The notes beneath the pieces were generated by a model, which did no database searches, was not told the origin of the DNA, and worked only from the letters and a program-made list of their open reading frames with translations. The position numbers were made by a program, and so were the translations under genes. Shown here in pieces: positions 1 to 11,900 of a stretch of 64,000 nucleotides of DNA (positions are counted from its first letter, which is position 1; each line of letters starts with the position of its first letter). Source of the stretch: Bicyclus anynana (taxonomy: Eukaryota; Arthropoda; Insecta; Lepidoptera; Nymphalidae); contig NC_069098.1 of assembly GCF_947172395.1 (NCBI RefSeq), forward strand, positions 5,015,001-5,079,000, written 5' to 3'.

Positions 1-48
1 AGAAATAGTCAGTCAACTGTAGAGTTGTAGAATATTAGTCTGATGGTA

Positions 49-134
49 ATCAACCCATATTCGGCTCACTGCTGAGCTGGAGTCTCTTCCCAAAATGAGA
101 GGGGTAGGCCTTAGTCCACCACGCTGGCCCAATG
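49..134 (-). repeat. SINE-A fragment (3' tail part)
   Basis: Holds the 3' part of SINE-A only (AACCCATATTCGGCTCACTG to GGCCCAATGG read on plus), with several changes from consensus. From about 150 to 540 I see nothing recognisable, only AT-rich DNA. Confidence 0.75.
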
Positions 135-540
135 GCTGGTACTTAAAGCTTTTATTCCAGCGCCTGATCTCTCTTAGTTAATCTGATTGCTATTTGCAAT
201 ATTGATATATTGCTCATAGCGATATATCGGTTTCCAAAGGAGATTATACCGATAAGAAAAAGAACCGTCGGAAAACTCGACAATGTAGGATATTTTTCAT
301 AATAATCTCTTATCTCATCTATCTAAGATTTCAACATCTTTAACATGTAAGTATGAGAAAAATAAAGGTTACGTAGGTTACCAAAAAAAAAAAACAAAAT
401 TTACAAAACTCTTATACATATAATTAGGATGTTTTCGATCATATATTTTGTTTCTTTAAAACGTAGCCTATCTCACTGGTACTACCTAAATGCATAAGGA
501 ATTAATAGACACTACCAAAATCGACCAAGTCGCTGACTGT

Positions 541-900
541 ACCCCTCATAAGAATGGTGATGGAGCGGGCTGTGCTTGGAGCTTCTCTACGAGATCGAAT
601 CAACAATGATCCGCAGAAGACCTAAATCACTGACGTAGCTCAGCGAGTCGCGAAGCTGAAGTGGCAATGGGCAGGGCACATAGTTCGAAGAGATGGACGT
701 TGGGGTTCCAAGGTGCTGGAATGGCGACCCCGCACCGGAAAGCGCAGTGTTAGTCTACCCTAACTAGGTGGACTGAGTCATCAAGCGGGTTGAATGGAGC
801 CCATGGATGCTGATGGTCAGTGGTATGAGTAAAATAAACTTGATCCTCGTCCAAGACAGTTTGCTTCCATCTCACACTGTAACTGTACTGCAGTGGCGAA
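541..900 (+). mobile_element. Decayed RTE-like LINE C-terminus
   Basis: Plus-strand translation gives RVAKLKWQWAGHIVRRDGRW and GSKVLEWRPRTGKRSV, the C-terminal tail of an RTE-type LINE polyprotein found in several other pieces here (8170, 14321, 43043, 62973). In-frame stops and a frameshift show it is dead. Confidence 0.8.
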
Positions 901-990
901 GGATGGAATTTAGATGAAGGTAAGCCAACCTAAAGAAAAGGAAATTTATATAGCGTGATACAAATTCCGGTTTATCATATATCTAGATAC

Positions 991-1293
991 AGTCATCATC
1001 ATTATCAGTCCATATTCGGCTCACTGCTAAACTCGAGTCTCCTCTCAGAATGAGAAGGGTCAGGCCAATAGTCCACCTCGCTGGCCCAATGCGGATTAGC
1101 AGATATCACAACGCATAGAATTAAAAAAAAATCTCTGGTATATAGGTTTCCTCACGATGTTTGTCCTTCACCGTTTGAAATACGTGATATTCTTAAAATG
1201 CACACTGAAAAGGAGGTGCATGCCCCGGACCGGATTCGAATTCGCACCCTCCGGTATCGGAGACAGAGGTCATATCCATTGGGCTATCATGGC
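991..1293 (-). repeat. SINE-A, near full length
   Basis: Complete from the TCATCATCATTATC tail to the tRNA-like head (GGGCTATCAT at the end, complement of the A box). B box present as GATTCGAATTCG. Several small deletions compared with the copy at 11393. Confidence 0.88.
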
Positions 1294-2224
1294 AGATAGA
1301 TATAGTACAACAATGAGTATGTATTGATTTTTTAAGGCAACCCGGTGGGAATCGGCTTGCTTGAACTCTTCGCCGCTGGTGCACTGACTATACTTCCGTC
1401 GACGATAAAAAAGTGTTATGTTTGTGTTAAATACCTTGGTTTACCTAATACGTGGAAAAAATAAACAGGATATATTTTTAAAATTATTTTATTATTTTTA
1501 CTTATGATATTTTCTAACTAATTATTATACACATTAGGATACAATATACAAATTTAGAAACACATGAAGACTACAGCTGAATTGAGTTTACTATTGGTAA
1601 CAATATAAAGGTACTAGAGGTATCATAGGAAAAATTGGTAGGAATAGCAATTTTACATAACTAAATTATAGGAGTACAATTACTTAATACTATCTATCAC
1701 ACAGTTATCAATCAAAAAGGGTTTAGGAGTTGGTTATAATTTACAATTTAGTTAATATTTAGGCACCTTCATTATCTATTTTATTTCTTTTCGCGCGCGT
1801 TACCAATAAATACATTTTGAGGTTCATTAAGATTAATAATATCAGCTGCATTTCTAATATCAATATCACAAATATTTGGTTCTGCTATTAATTTTTGTCA
1901 GGCGTCATATAAACTGTATGTTGAAGTATAAATCATAGTTTTTTTTATTGTGAGATATCATGAAATTTATTGAGCTTGAATTAGCTTCGAAGCAATGGTT
2001 TGCCACGCCAGAGAACCTTAAAGACAACTCTTCAAAAAATGCCATTGGAAACCAAATTTTCCGCAACATTTTTCATGGAAAACTCTACGATCCAGAGGGT
2101 CAACTACGACTATTGTAGTGCGCCTACTTCTAGAATAAGCTTTTTACTTATTTAGAGAGGAATGGAGAATATGAGTATTAGCCATGTTTATAAACATGGA
2201 TATACGTATATATGCACTGCTGAA
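1294..2224. other. Unassigned AT-rich DNA
   Basis: No exon, repeat family or RNA gene recognised. A CTGTGGATT-like or LINE relic could be hidden. It probably includes distal 3' flank of the AANAT-like gene. Confidence 0.4.
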
Positions 2225-2369
2225 TAAAAAAGGATAGATCATTTCGCTACAAATAGTGAAACTACTGGACCAATTAAAAAATTAATTCATCAATAGAATA
2301 TTATTACACCGTAGATTTACAAAACGGAGGTCCTGGGGTGGGCCTATTGAGGTTTTCTCAATTGGTCCA

Positions 2370-2553
2370 GCTGGCCTATTCACTATTTTAGTGTTTATTA
2401 TTAATCTATCAAAATAAACATCAAATCAATTGACAAAATAACATCTACCTAGTGTATGAAATCCACCAGTAAGCACCGGATGACATTAGTTACATAAAAT
2501 CTCAATTTTGTAAATGTCAACTAGCATACACCAAAGATAGTGATTTATCCTGC
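2370..2553. mobile_element. MITE family M1 inside SINE-B
   Basis: Ends CTGGCCTATTCACTATTT and (complement of the right end) CAGGATAAATCACTATCTT form imperfect terminal inverted repeats. The interior matches, in opposite orientation, the M1 copy at 46021-46293, including AATCAATTGACA and GTAAGCACCGGATGACAT (46021 copy: ATGTCATCCGGTGCTTAC). Confidence 0.75.
2394..2399 (-). terminator. Candidate poly(A) signal AATAAA
   Basis: This is the nearest AATAAA I see on the minus strand after the AANAT stop (about 350 nt downstream). It lies inside a MITE nested in a SINE. Another AATAAA lies near 1961. Neither is proven. Confidence 0.3.
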
Positions 2554-2746
2554 TGGTCTGGGTGGTGGGAGGCTTTAGGAGATTTTAGTCAACAACTTGT
2601 GAAGAATCAAAAAAGCTACATTATCAGCGAGTAGTATAGACTATATTTCATACCCACATCCCACACGAATGGGAACTGTGCGGGTGAAACAACGAGTCTT
2701 TTAGTGTAGATAAATGAAGCTACTCGTATCTTTGGTTTAAGCGTTT

Positions 2747-2933
2747 TTAGAACAACTCCTTTAGGTACACTCTAGCTTCTAGATGCGGCGGGTCTGGGTG
2801 CGGCGCGTAGGGCAGGTCTGAGTAGTACAGGCCGTAGACTTGTTTGTACTTGAGTCTTTCAGCAGCCAGCGCGGAGAAGGCGGACGTTGTGTCCATGCGG
2901 AGGGCGCCTGCGCCGATCTCTCTTGCCATACGT
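2747..2933 (-). CDS. AANAT-like exon 5 (C-terminal residues 197-258 and stop)
   Basis: Acceptor gttgttgcag|ACGTATGG; the split codon rebuilds Glu197 and reading continues RMAREIGAG to a TAA at 2749-2747. It carries TTSAFSALAAERL (212-224), matching the family block that holds the catalytic Ser residues and the conserved AERL/EKLGF turn, then the PPH motif and VYLKELF end. The first catalytic Ser position of Dat appears to be Thr here and the second is Ser217 (alignment by eye). Confidence 0.94.
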
Positions 2934-5900
2934 CTGCAACAACATTCATGATCAGTGACGTAAACAAGAGTTTAAACTAGGGCTCTATACGTACAGATAG
3001 GGATGATGACAGTATTTAAAATTGTATATAAAGTAAGAGTATGTTAATAGTAAAGCAATTTTGTAAAAGTAACAGGGTATCTGCGATCATTACTTTCGAA
3101 GCTACAGGGATTTAAAGGGTCAGATTTGCGGCACTGAAAAATGCCCCATACAAAATGGCACGAATTAATGACATCGCTGATTCGCTGATCGTTAGATTTG
3201 TATGGGCGTTCAAACAAAATTACAAATATCTTTGTTATTTGTGCGTTTTTGACCGATTGATTCTTAATTATCTCTTAATTGGTTTGGCTGATGGAAGGCT
3301 TTGGCTGTGTCTAGTTACCAACCAACCGGCAAAAAGCGCCAAGCGATTTAGCGTTCCGGTACGTAGAAACCGAATGGAGTGTGGATTTTCATCCTTCTTA
3401 ACAAGTTAGTCTTCCATCTTATTCTTAGATTCCATCATCACTTACCATTACCATCAGGTGAAATTGTAGTGAAGGGCTAACTTGTACAAAATAAAAAATA
3501 TAATCTACATAAAGAATTCTATAGAATGTAATGTACCTACTTCGTTATCAACCCATATTCGGCTCACTGCTGAGCTCGAGTTTCCTCTCAGAATGAGAGG
3601 GGTTAGGCCAATAGTCCACCACGATGGCCCAATGCGGATTGGCAGACTTCACACACGCAGAAAATTAAGAAAGTTCTCTCGTATGCAGGTTTCCTCGCGA
3701 TGTTTTTCCTTCACCGTTTGAGACACGTGATATTAATTTCTTAAAATGCACACAACTGAAAAGTTGTTGGAGGTGCATGCCCCGGACCGGATTCGAACCC
3801 ACACCCTCCGGAATCGGAGGCAGAGGTCATATCCACTGGGCTATCACGGCTCACATTCTGTAGAATGTAAGACAAAGGGTTATTTTTAATCCAATCCTTT
3901 ATTATAATTTCAAAATTAGTATAGATTTTGTTGCATGTAATTAAATGATACAAACGTAGGTATACTATCATGAAACCCAAATTAAAATGAACAGTTTGAG
4001 GTTACATGAGATGGATCGATGAATTAATTCGAGACAGCATTATTGAGGTTTAATTAATTAACTAATAATTAACAATTTTTAGAGTACCTACCGATTACAT
4101 TGTAGATAGACCTACTTCGCGGTTTACTCATTTTCCTGAATAGAACTTGAAAGCAACTATTTCCATTCTTAGGGGTTGAATGTGAGTCAACCAAATTACA
4201 CCTATAAGTAAGCAATTTTCAAAAAAAAAACTTAAAATAAGACTAAGAACAATTTTTCATCGCCCATTTAATGTTTTCTTTGTACATTTTTACTTATCTA
4301 TACTTATATTACAAAGCTGAAGACTTTGTTTGTTTGGTTGAACGAGCTAATCTGAGGAACTACTGGACCGATTTGAAAAAATCTTTCAGTGTTAGATAGC
4401 CCATATATCGAGGAAGGCTGTAAATGATCCACGTATTCCTATGGGAACAGAAACCGCTCGGCGTCAGCTAGTTTTTATATATTAAATTACCTATTTGTAA
4501 ATTCCTTAATATTAATAATTGACCTGTAAAATACAAAAACCCGAGATAAGGAGTGTTCAGTCTATTTATTTTATTTGTCTGAGCACTCTTATCTATTTTA
4601 TTTTTTTTGCATTACAATTTATTTTTAATACGCCCCAAATACTTAATATGCAACATTTAAATCGAACGTTTATTAATTACTTTGTAAATGTTTTACAAAA
4701 TTAAACTCCTGACCTCCGTCACATAATGATTGTTACCTTCCTATAATGAAATATAGGCTTCATAGATATCAATAGTAGGCTTAAATTGCGATCAAATATG
4801 CCCTAAAGCTAAGACATTAGAGGAAGTGAGTAATCAAAACCATAAATAGTTTAAAAACATTGACATAGCTCGTAATAATTACAGTAGGATTGCCAAGTTC
4901 CTTAATTTGGAGGACGCCTCAAGTAATTAGGTTAAAAATAGAATTAATTTTATTCAAATATTAAAATAATATTTATTTCTGTTTCGTAAAGTGATCGATC
5001 ATTTTGGTTTTAATATAAACAATTATTTAAATGCAAATGATGTTTGAAACTGATAACGAAGTGAAGATTTCCTGACTTTTGTTAATGCAAGAGCTGAGGA
5101 AAATTAGACGAATCCTATTTTTGTTGAGACTGTGTAACAGTTTATAGTATTTTTGTATTAATAGCTTTCTCATAATCCTGTAAAGCACCGTCAACCAATG
5201 ATAATTTTATACTATAGATAGGTTACGTGCTTACAAAATCACCGCAAAAAGTGATTCGAATTTAACTACGCCACTGAGCGCACACATGCACAATTTTGTC
5301 TTTAATTCCATTGTATATTTATGTATATTTAATATTTACACTTCCTGTACACACATCTCAACATTGTAGACGATATTTAGGGATTATTTGTTATTTAATA
5401 AGCGACTAAAAGAAATGCAGACATTTACACATTTGTTCGCCTCAGTTTTAATGCGCTAGTACCCTATCTCTAGTATAAAATATCATTGCCGTGAATCATA
5501 TTATCATGCAGGTGTAAATGCCAGTGTTATATTGGCACGTAAAGCCAGCCACCTATATACCGATATACACGTGTGCCTGCAGCGCTGCCGGCATGACGTC
5601 CGGTAAAATTAATCGCGTGTTGGTCGCAAATTTTGCTTCAAGTCGAGCGGTCATGCACATCGCGACCAACACACGATGAGTTTTACCAGACGTCATGCCA
5701 GCAGCGCTGCAGGCATGTGGGTATATCGGACCGTGGGTGGCCAGCATAAGAATTACTCGCTCGCTGGCAACGCGCTACGTAAATTAGGATGTCCAAGGCC
5801 TAGTAGACAATTTTGTGGTACTTTGCGTATTTAAGGCAAGTTGAGAGTTTGTCCTGTATCTTTTATATGCTACCCTAAGGTTAAAAAAGCTTCAAATACA

Positions 5901-8900
5901 ACAAATGCATTTCCAAGTAGGTATATGTTCACACGATAGCGTTTTAGAAACACGACGCTTTCTTTTCGAGCAGTGTTGCATTTTCAATTTTGGGCGTTGG
6001 AAATAGACCTTCATTTAACTTCATACTCTCGAGTGCGAATGAGGGTTTAGGCCTCATTCCGTAGGGTTGACAGATATAAACAGTTAAGTAATCTATACTC
6101 TATACTAATATTATAAAGAGGTAAAGTTTGTAAGTTTGTCACATTTTTTAAATGGGGTAATCTTCGGAACTACTGGTCCGATTTTAAAAATTCTTTCACC
6201 AGTAGAATGCTACATTATCGGGGAGTGCTATAGGCTATATTTTATATTGGTATCATATATATTAGCAGAGTTATTACAGTTTTTATCAAACAGGTCGGAC
6301 TGAAAATCCTCTTAAACAGACTTATTCGCATGCGCTGCCTTAACTATTGTGTAAAATTAAAATTAATGTATGGAGACTTTATGTATCTTTAAAAGTTCTA
6401 CAAAAAACTCCGCGACACCATATATCTATCTTCTATATATTAGCAGATATAGTACCTTTTGTGTTTTAAAAATTATTAATTTTATATACTTAGGTTTGCG
6501 TCATTATTTATGCTACTTAACTTAAATCCTTATCAAAATAAATTATTTAATAATCACAAGGATATTATGGAGATAAGATTTGCCCTTTACAGTATGTTAA
6601 TTACTTAAATAGTTTCGGAGATAATACAAAATTTCTAAAAGACGCAGAAATTCCGCTATATGACGCCCGGCGCTTTCATTTACGTAGTGAATATGGGGAT
6701 CAAACATAGCCTATGACACTCGCAAATAACGTAGCTTTCTATTGGTAAAACAATTTTCCAAATCGATCCAGTAGATCCAGAGATTACCTCCTACAACCAC
6801 ACGAACTTTACCTCTTTATATTATTAGCATAGAAGTCTCTATTTCTTTTGGTCATACCACCACTCTCGAAGGACTGGACCGATTTAGCTAAGGGTAGGAG
6901 TAAGATAGAGAAGTTACAGGGTAGGGTAGGGTACGGGTAGGGAAGCGTAGGGGTAGGGTAGGTTTAGGGCCAGGATTAGGGTAGTGGTAGGGTAGGGGTA
7001 GTGGTAGGGTAGAGGTACGGGTAGGATAGGGAAGTGGTAGGGTATGGGGTAGAATAGGCGTGAGATAGGGGTACGGGTGGGATAGGAGTAGGAAAGGGAT
7101 AGGGTACGGCGAGGGTAGGGGTAGGATGGGGGTAGGGTGTAGGTAAGGTAGGGGTTGGATAGGGTAGGGTTGGGGTAGTGGTAGGGTAGGGTAGGGATAG
7201 TAGTAAAGTTGACATCGAAATTTACGCGGACGAAGTCGCGGGCGTCCGCTAGTATTATATGTATAAATACCCTCTACAGTTAATTAGTCGTCTAATATTT
7301 CAAATGAAAGCTTATTTTATGCTTAATTAAACTGTATTAGGTTGCCTTTGATTTAGTTCATGATTTCCTAGATATCGTATGAAAAATGTGTTTGGCCGCA
7401 AATTAACTAGGCAACCTATTTGCAATGGGTCACTGTGAATATGTATCTATCTAATCTATCATTTATTTCTTATCACTAATAAATAACAGATGAGGGTATA
7501 TATTTTTAATGCCGGATCTTAGAACATAATGGTAAGTAGACCCATCGCATAAAAACAGAGCAGCACTTCACAGGACATCTTGGACCTTTTTGGATCATTT
7601 AAAAGCAATAGGACACACAAGTCCTAGGTCTAGGTCTTTCACAAAAAGCTCCAGTACGAACCACTACTAGACAGTTCACAAAAATTTAGAACTTTTAGTA
7701 TCAGACCATCGTCCCTGGTAATTATTATTATCAATATCGATCTGTAATTTATAGCATTTATTTGTATAGCTAAACGGACTTGTACGTCCGCATACATTAT
7801 GAAATATTTATATTTATCCAATGCTAAATTAAGTAACATAATACAACACACGTAATAAGGCACTATGCAAAACAATCGCCTTAATTAAGTATTTACAAAT
7901 TAAAGGAGTAGGCACTATTTATGCAAATATTAGAATGTGTTAGATAAGATTGTGTTTAATTAAATTAGTAAAAATATAAATACTCAATTTAATGTTTTTG
8001 TTATTGCCTACAGGTAAATTAAGTTATATTTTAATAGGATTTGTGTTTTTCATTTACGAGTTTGATTTAACTAGCGGACGCCTGTGATTTTGTTTGCAGA
8101 AAAATCAGTATAAGACTTTTATCCCCCTTTCAACCAGCCAACCTTATTTTTTGTAAATACTCTTGTCTACTCCCTACAATCCGCTTGATGTCTTCGGTCC
8201 ACCTAGTGGGGCGTCGACCAACACTGCGCTTCCCGGTGCGGGGTCGCCATTCCAGCACCTTGGGACCCCAACGTCCATCGGCTCTTCGAACTATGTGGCC
8301 TGCCCATTGCCACTTCAGCTTCGCGACTCGCTAAGCTGTGTCGCTGACTTTGGTTCGTCTGCGGATCTCCTCATTTCTGATTCGATCACGCAAAGGAACC
8401 CCAAGCACAGCTCGCTCCATCGACCGCTGAGTGACTTTGAACCTTCTAACAAGTCCCATAGCTAGCGACGTAAGTCATCATTGGCAACACGCACTGATCA
8501 AAGACTTTCGTCTTCAGGCACTGAGGAATATAGCATTTAGAGGAATTTATTTAACTAAATAAATTACTCGCACATACCATAAAATGTAGGTACATATACC
8601 TATAGATAATTTGACCACACATTGTACGCATTTGTAACAAAAACTTTATAAGTCATGTATACGGAACAATAGTTATTTTTTTCGACTCGCATGTAACTTG
8701 ATACTCGTAGTTCAATTAACGTTAAACGCATGTTATTATCTGTATCTTGTTTATAAATGTTTGGGTAACAAAATTATGAGGTGTAAATTGAGATTGCTTG
8801 AGTCATATCCAAAACCATAGTGTAAAATATAGCAGTATAAAAGTTGGAACTACTAATAAGTTTTGTCATTTTATTGTTTTACTAGCGGACACCCGCGTGG

Positions 8901-11900
8901 TCTTCAATGTAAACTTTCAAACCCTATTGCACCACTTTAGAGTTTGAATTTTATTTTATTTTTAATCCCATTATATTACGTATTTTTTAAAGATTTATGA
9001 ACAAATTTTTAAAATTGTAGCTTTAAAACTGAAGGACTTTCCATACAAACTTTTAACCCCTAATTCACACCTTTCTTATTTTATTTTTGCAATAAAAAGT
9101 ATCCTATAACCTCCTCCGTATTATGGTCATAAACCGCGCCAAGTTTGAATGTACAGAATTCGTATTATAAGTATAGATTCTAAATGGCGCTGTCGTCCGT
9201 TATGCCACGCTAACGTTTGTTGTTACAAATGGTATAAGTAAAATCTCAAATTGCAATGAAATGTATAGAATTCGACCAGTTTTATTATAAGTATAGGTTA
9301 TTAATTTATATGTCGTTCGTTCGTCTATGCCATTATTCAATATCTTTTTGTACCCAATATTATATTTTAGTATATTCTTGGTTTAGAACTATTGTGATCT
9401 TTCCATTGGTACCGTCTTCTAATAAAAAGTCGGGTTTGATTACCCGAAGGGTTTTACTCAAAGCTAAAATGCACTTCAAAAAATGCACTCCCTTGCGCTG
9501 AACTGGATTAGGTAGGTAGGTACTCTAAATTACAATAATGTATTGTACTTCAAGCAAGTAACATAGACCTATACACCTTAAAATAGGTTTTCTTTTAATA
9601 ACTATTAGTAAAGTATCTGTTGCTAAAATCTGTTCGAACCCGGTTCGGGGCATGCACCTCCAACTTTTCAGTTGTGTGCATTTTAAGAAATTAAATATCA
9701 CGTTTCTCAATCGGTGAAGGAAAATATCGTGAGGAAACCTGCATACCAGGTGAAATCTGCCAATCCGCATTGGGCCAGCGTGGTGGACTATTGGCCTAAC
9801 CCCTCTCATTCTGAGAGGAGACTCGAGCTCGAGTGAGCCTAATATGGGTTGATGACGACATTAGCCCTATCTAAAATCTGGTAAGAAAAATAATCCAACA
9901 ATTTTCATTTTAGGAAGTGTTTCACCATATACTCGCAATTTATCTTAGATCAATAATTTAGATATCATTTGGTTATGTAAATCTGATTTTCATTAATCTA
10001 CATAATACATGTTATAGCACGCCTGAAGTAATAACCTAACTAACATTTTAATTGCAGTTCCAAAATAATTCTAGATACTAAGTTACAGATTAAAATTAAA
10101 CCTAAATAATAAATATGTGTAAAAAATTACAACACTCGTGTTGTTCATTCGTAATTTATTATTACTAGAGGTCATAATGTTAATATGATTATAAGCTCAT
10201 ATATCTAAGAATTAGGTTCCGTCATTTTGACGTAATAATTGTGCAGACAATGCGACTACGTCATTGCGATGGTTATACTGTCATGTCATATTATCTGTGA
10301 CATGTTTTGCGGTCATCTTAAATTGCCTGTGCGAAGCTTAATGATAGTTTTATTGTTGTGGCTATATTAATAAAGTGATAAACAAGATGGAGTTGTTTCG
10401 TTCAGAGGTCGTTGATCTTTGTTACAGTGACCCAGATGTGTTGCCGATTATTTAATTATTAAGTAAGTAAGTAAGTTAATTACGTGTAGGCATTTAGCTG
10501 AATGCTCTTTAGCCGGTATAATCATCGATCTTATATGTATAAAGTTTTTTAGTATAGAGTGATTTCAGATTGTTTAAGTGCCCAGCGACGTCTGAAGTCG
10601 ATCCAGTTTGTCCTCTGTCGCATCTAAGCAAAAAAAAGTCAGCGTAGTCAAGAATAGGAAGGAGAAGGGATTGGGCAAGTAAGATTTTAGTACGTAAAGG
10701 AAGAAAATTTTGTAAACGCTTTAGGGAATGAAGCGAAAAATGGATCCGCCTACTTCATTTATGTGGCCAGACCACGATAAGTTACAGTCAATTTTCAGCC
10801 TAAGATTTTTTGCTGTATTTTTTTTTAATGCAAATAGGCTCGCGTTTGACCATGATCTAACCTGATGGTAAGTGTAGATACAGTCTAAGATGGGACACGC
10901 TTGCCTACAAGGTGCCTATTCACTCTTGTTTTTTGATAAGGGTATTGGTGTGCCGTCATATACTATAGGAGATACTAAATATATACATATTTGTTGTGCT
11001 AGCACACAGTTTTAGGGCTCCGTAGTCCACAAAGAACTCTTATAGTTTCGCAATGTCTGTCCGTCCGTACGGTATAGCTAATTTAATCTACAGAACCCTA
11101 CACTACGCGCCCCACACGCACTTGTCTGGTTTTTATTTTTTATAACGAAGCCTTTCATAAATAAATCACTCAATAATATAATTGCAATAGTATCATTGCG
11201 ATCGTGCGTCTGCAAGTTCTTTTGTGCTACTCACGAATGCAAGACTATTGAAAAAAATTTGAGGCGAACAAGCCACGTTTGAAACTATATCACTTCCTGT
11301 ATAATTTATAGCTATTCTGTAACGAAGTTATAATAACTCGATAGACATCTAGGCTCTATATCATCGTCATTATTACTGTACATTTATTTATTCATCATCA
11401 TCATCATTATCAACCCATATTTGGCTCACTGCTAAGCTCGAGTCTCTCTCAGAATGAGAGGGATTAGGCCATAGTCCACCACGCTGGCCCAATGCGGATT
11501 GGCAGACTTCACATACGCAGAGAATTAAGATAATTCTCTGGTATGTAGGTTTCCTCACGATGTTTTCCTTCACCGATTGAGACACGTGATATTTAATTCC
11601 TTAAAATGCACACAACTGAAAAGTTGGAGGTGCATGCCCCGGACCGGATTCGAAACCACACCCTCAGGAATCGGAGGCAGAGGTCATATCCACTGGGCTA
11701 TCACGGCTCATCATTATTACTGTACATTTATTTATTAGTACGTTCTTAAAATTATATTAGAAAATTAATAACTGCTTTCTGTATCCGATCCAGCAGTTAA
11801 GCGAAAGCTTCTTAAGGTTTTGGTCGAAGCTTTTCGCTATAGACTGAAGGGACTATTGGAATAATAATAACTGACTCAACATTCCTATTTTGATACTTTT

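Larger units (their letters stand above)
2311..2590 (+). repeat. SINE-B fragment interrupted by a MITE
   Basis: 2311-2369 reads ATTTACAAAACGGAGGTCCT to AATTGGTCCAG; the next SINE-B segment (CTGGTCTGGGTGGTGGGAGG) resumes at 2552. The 5' tRNA head is missing. Confidence 0.8.
2225..2690 (+). mobile_element. Diverged Helitron split by a SINE-B
   Basis: The left part (2260-2310) reads GAAACTACTGGACCAATT, the usual Helitron interior. The matching continuation (AGCTACATTATC, TAGACTATATTTCAT, GGGAACTGTGCGGGTGAAAC) resumes at about 2600-2690. The intervening 2311-2590 is a SINE-B that itself contains a MITE. The CTAG end is not preserved. Confidence 0.7.

Noticed and set aside
6890..7205. Interstitial telomere array
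   Set aside because: Units are GGGTAG-like, not the lepidopteran TTAGG, and they belong to a Helitron.
6976..7215. 79-codon Pro/Thr/Tyr-rich ORF on minus
   Set aside because: A direct product of the GGGTAG minisatellite read on the other strand.
8163..8465. 100-codon ORF on plus
   Set aside because: Antisense shadow of the LINE C-terminus encoded on minus.
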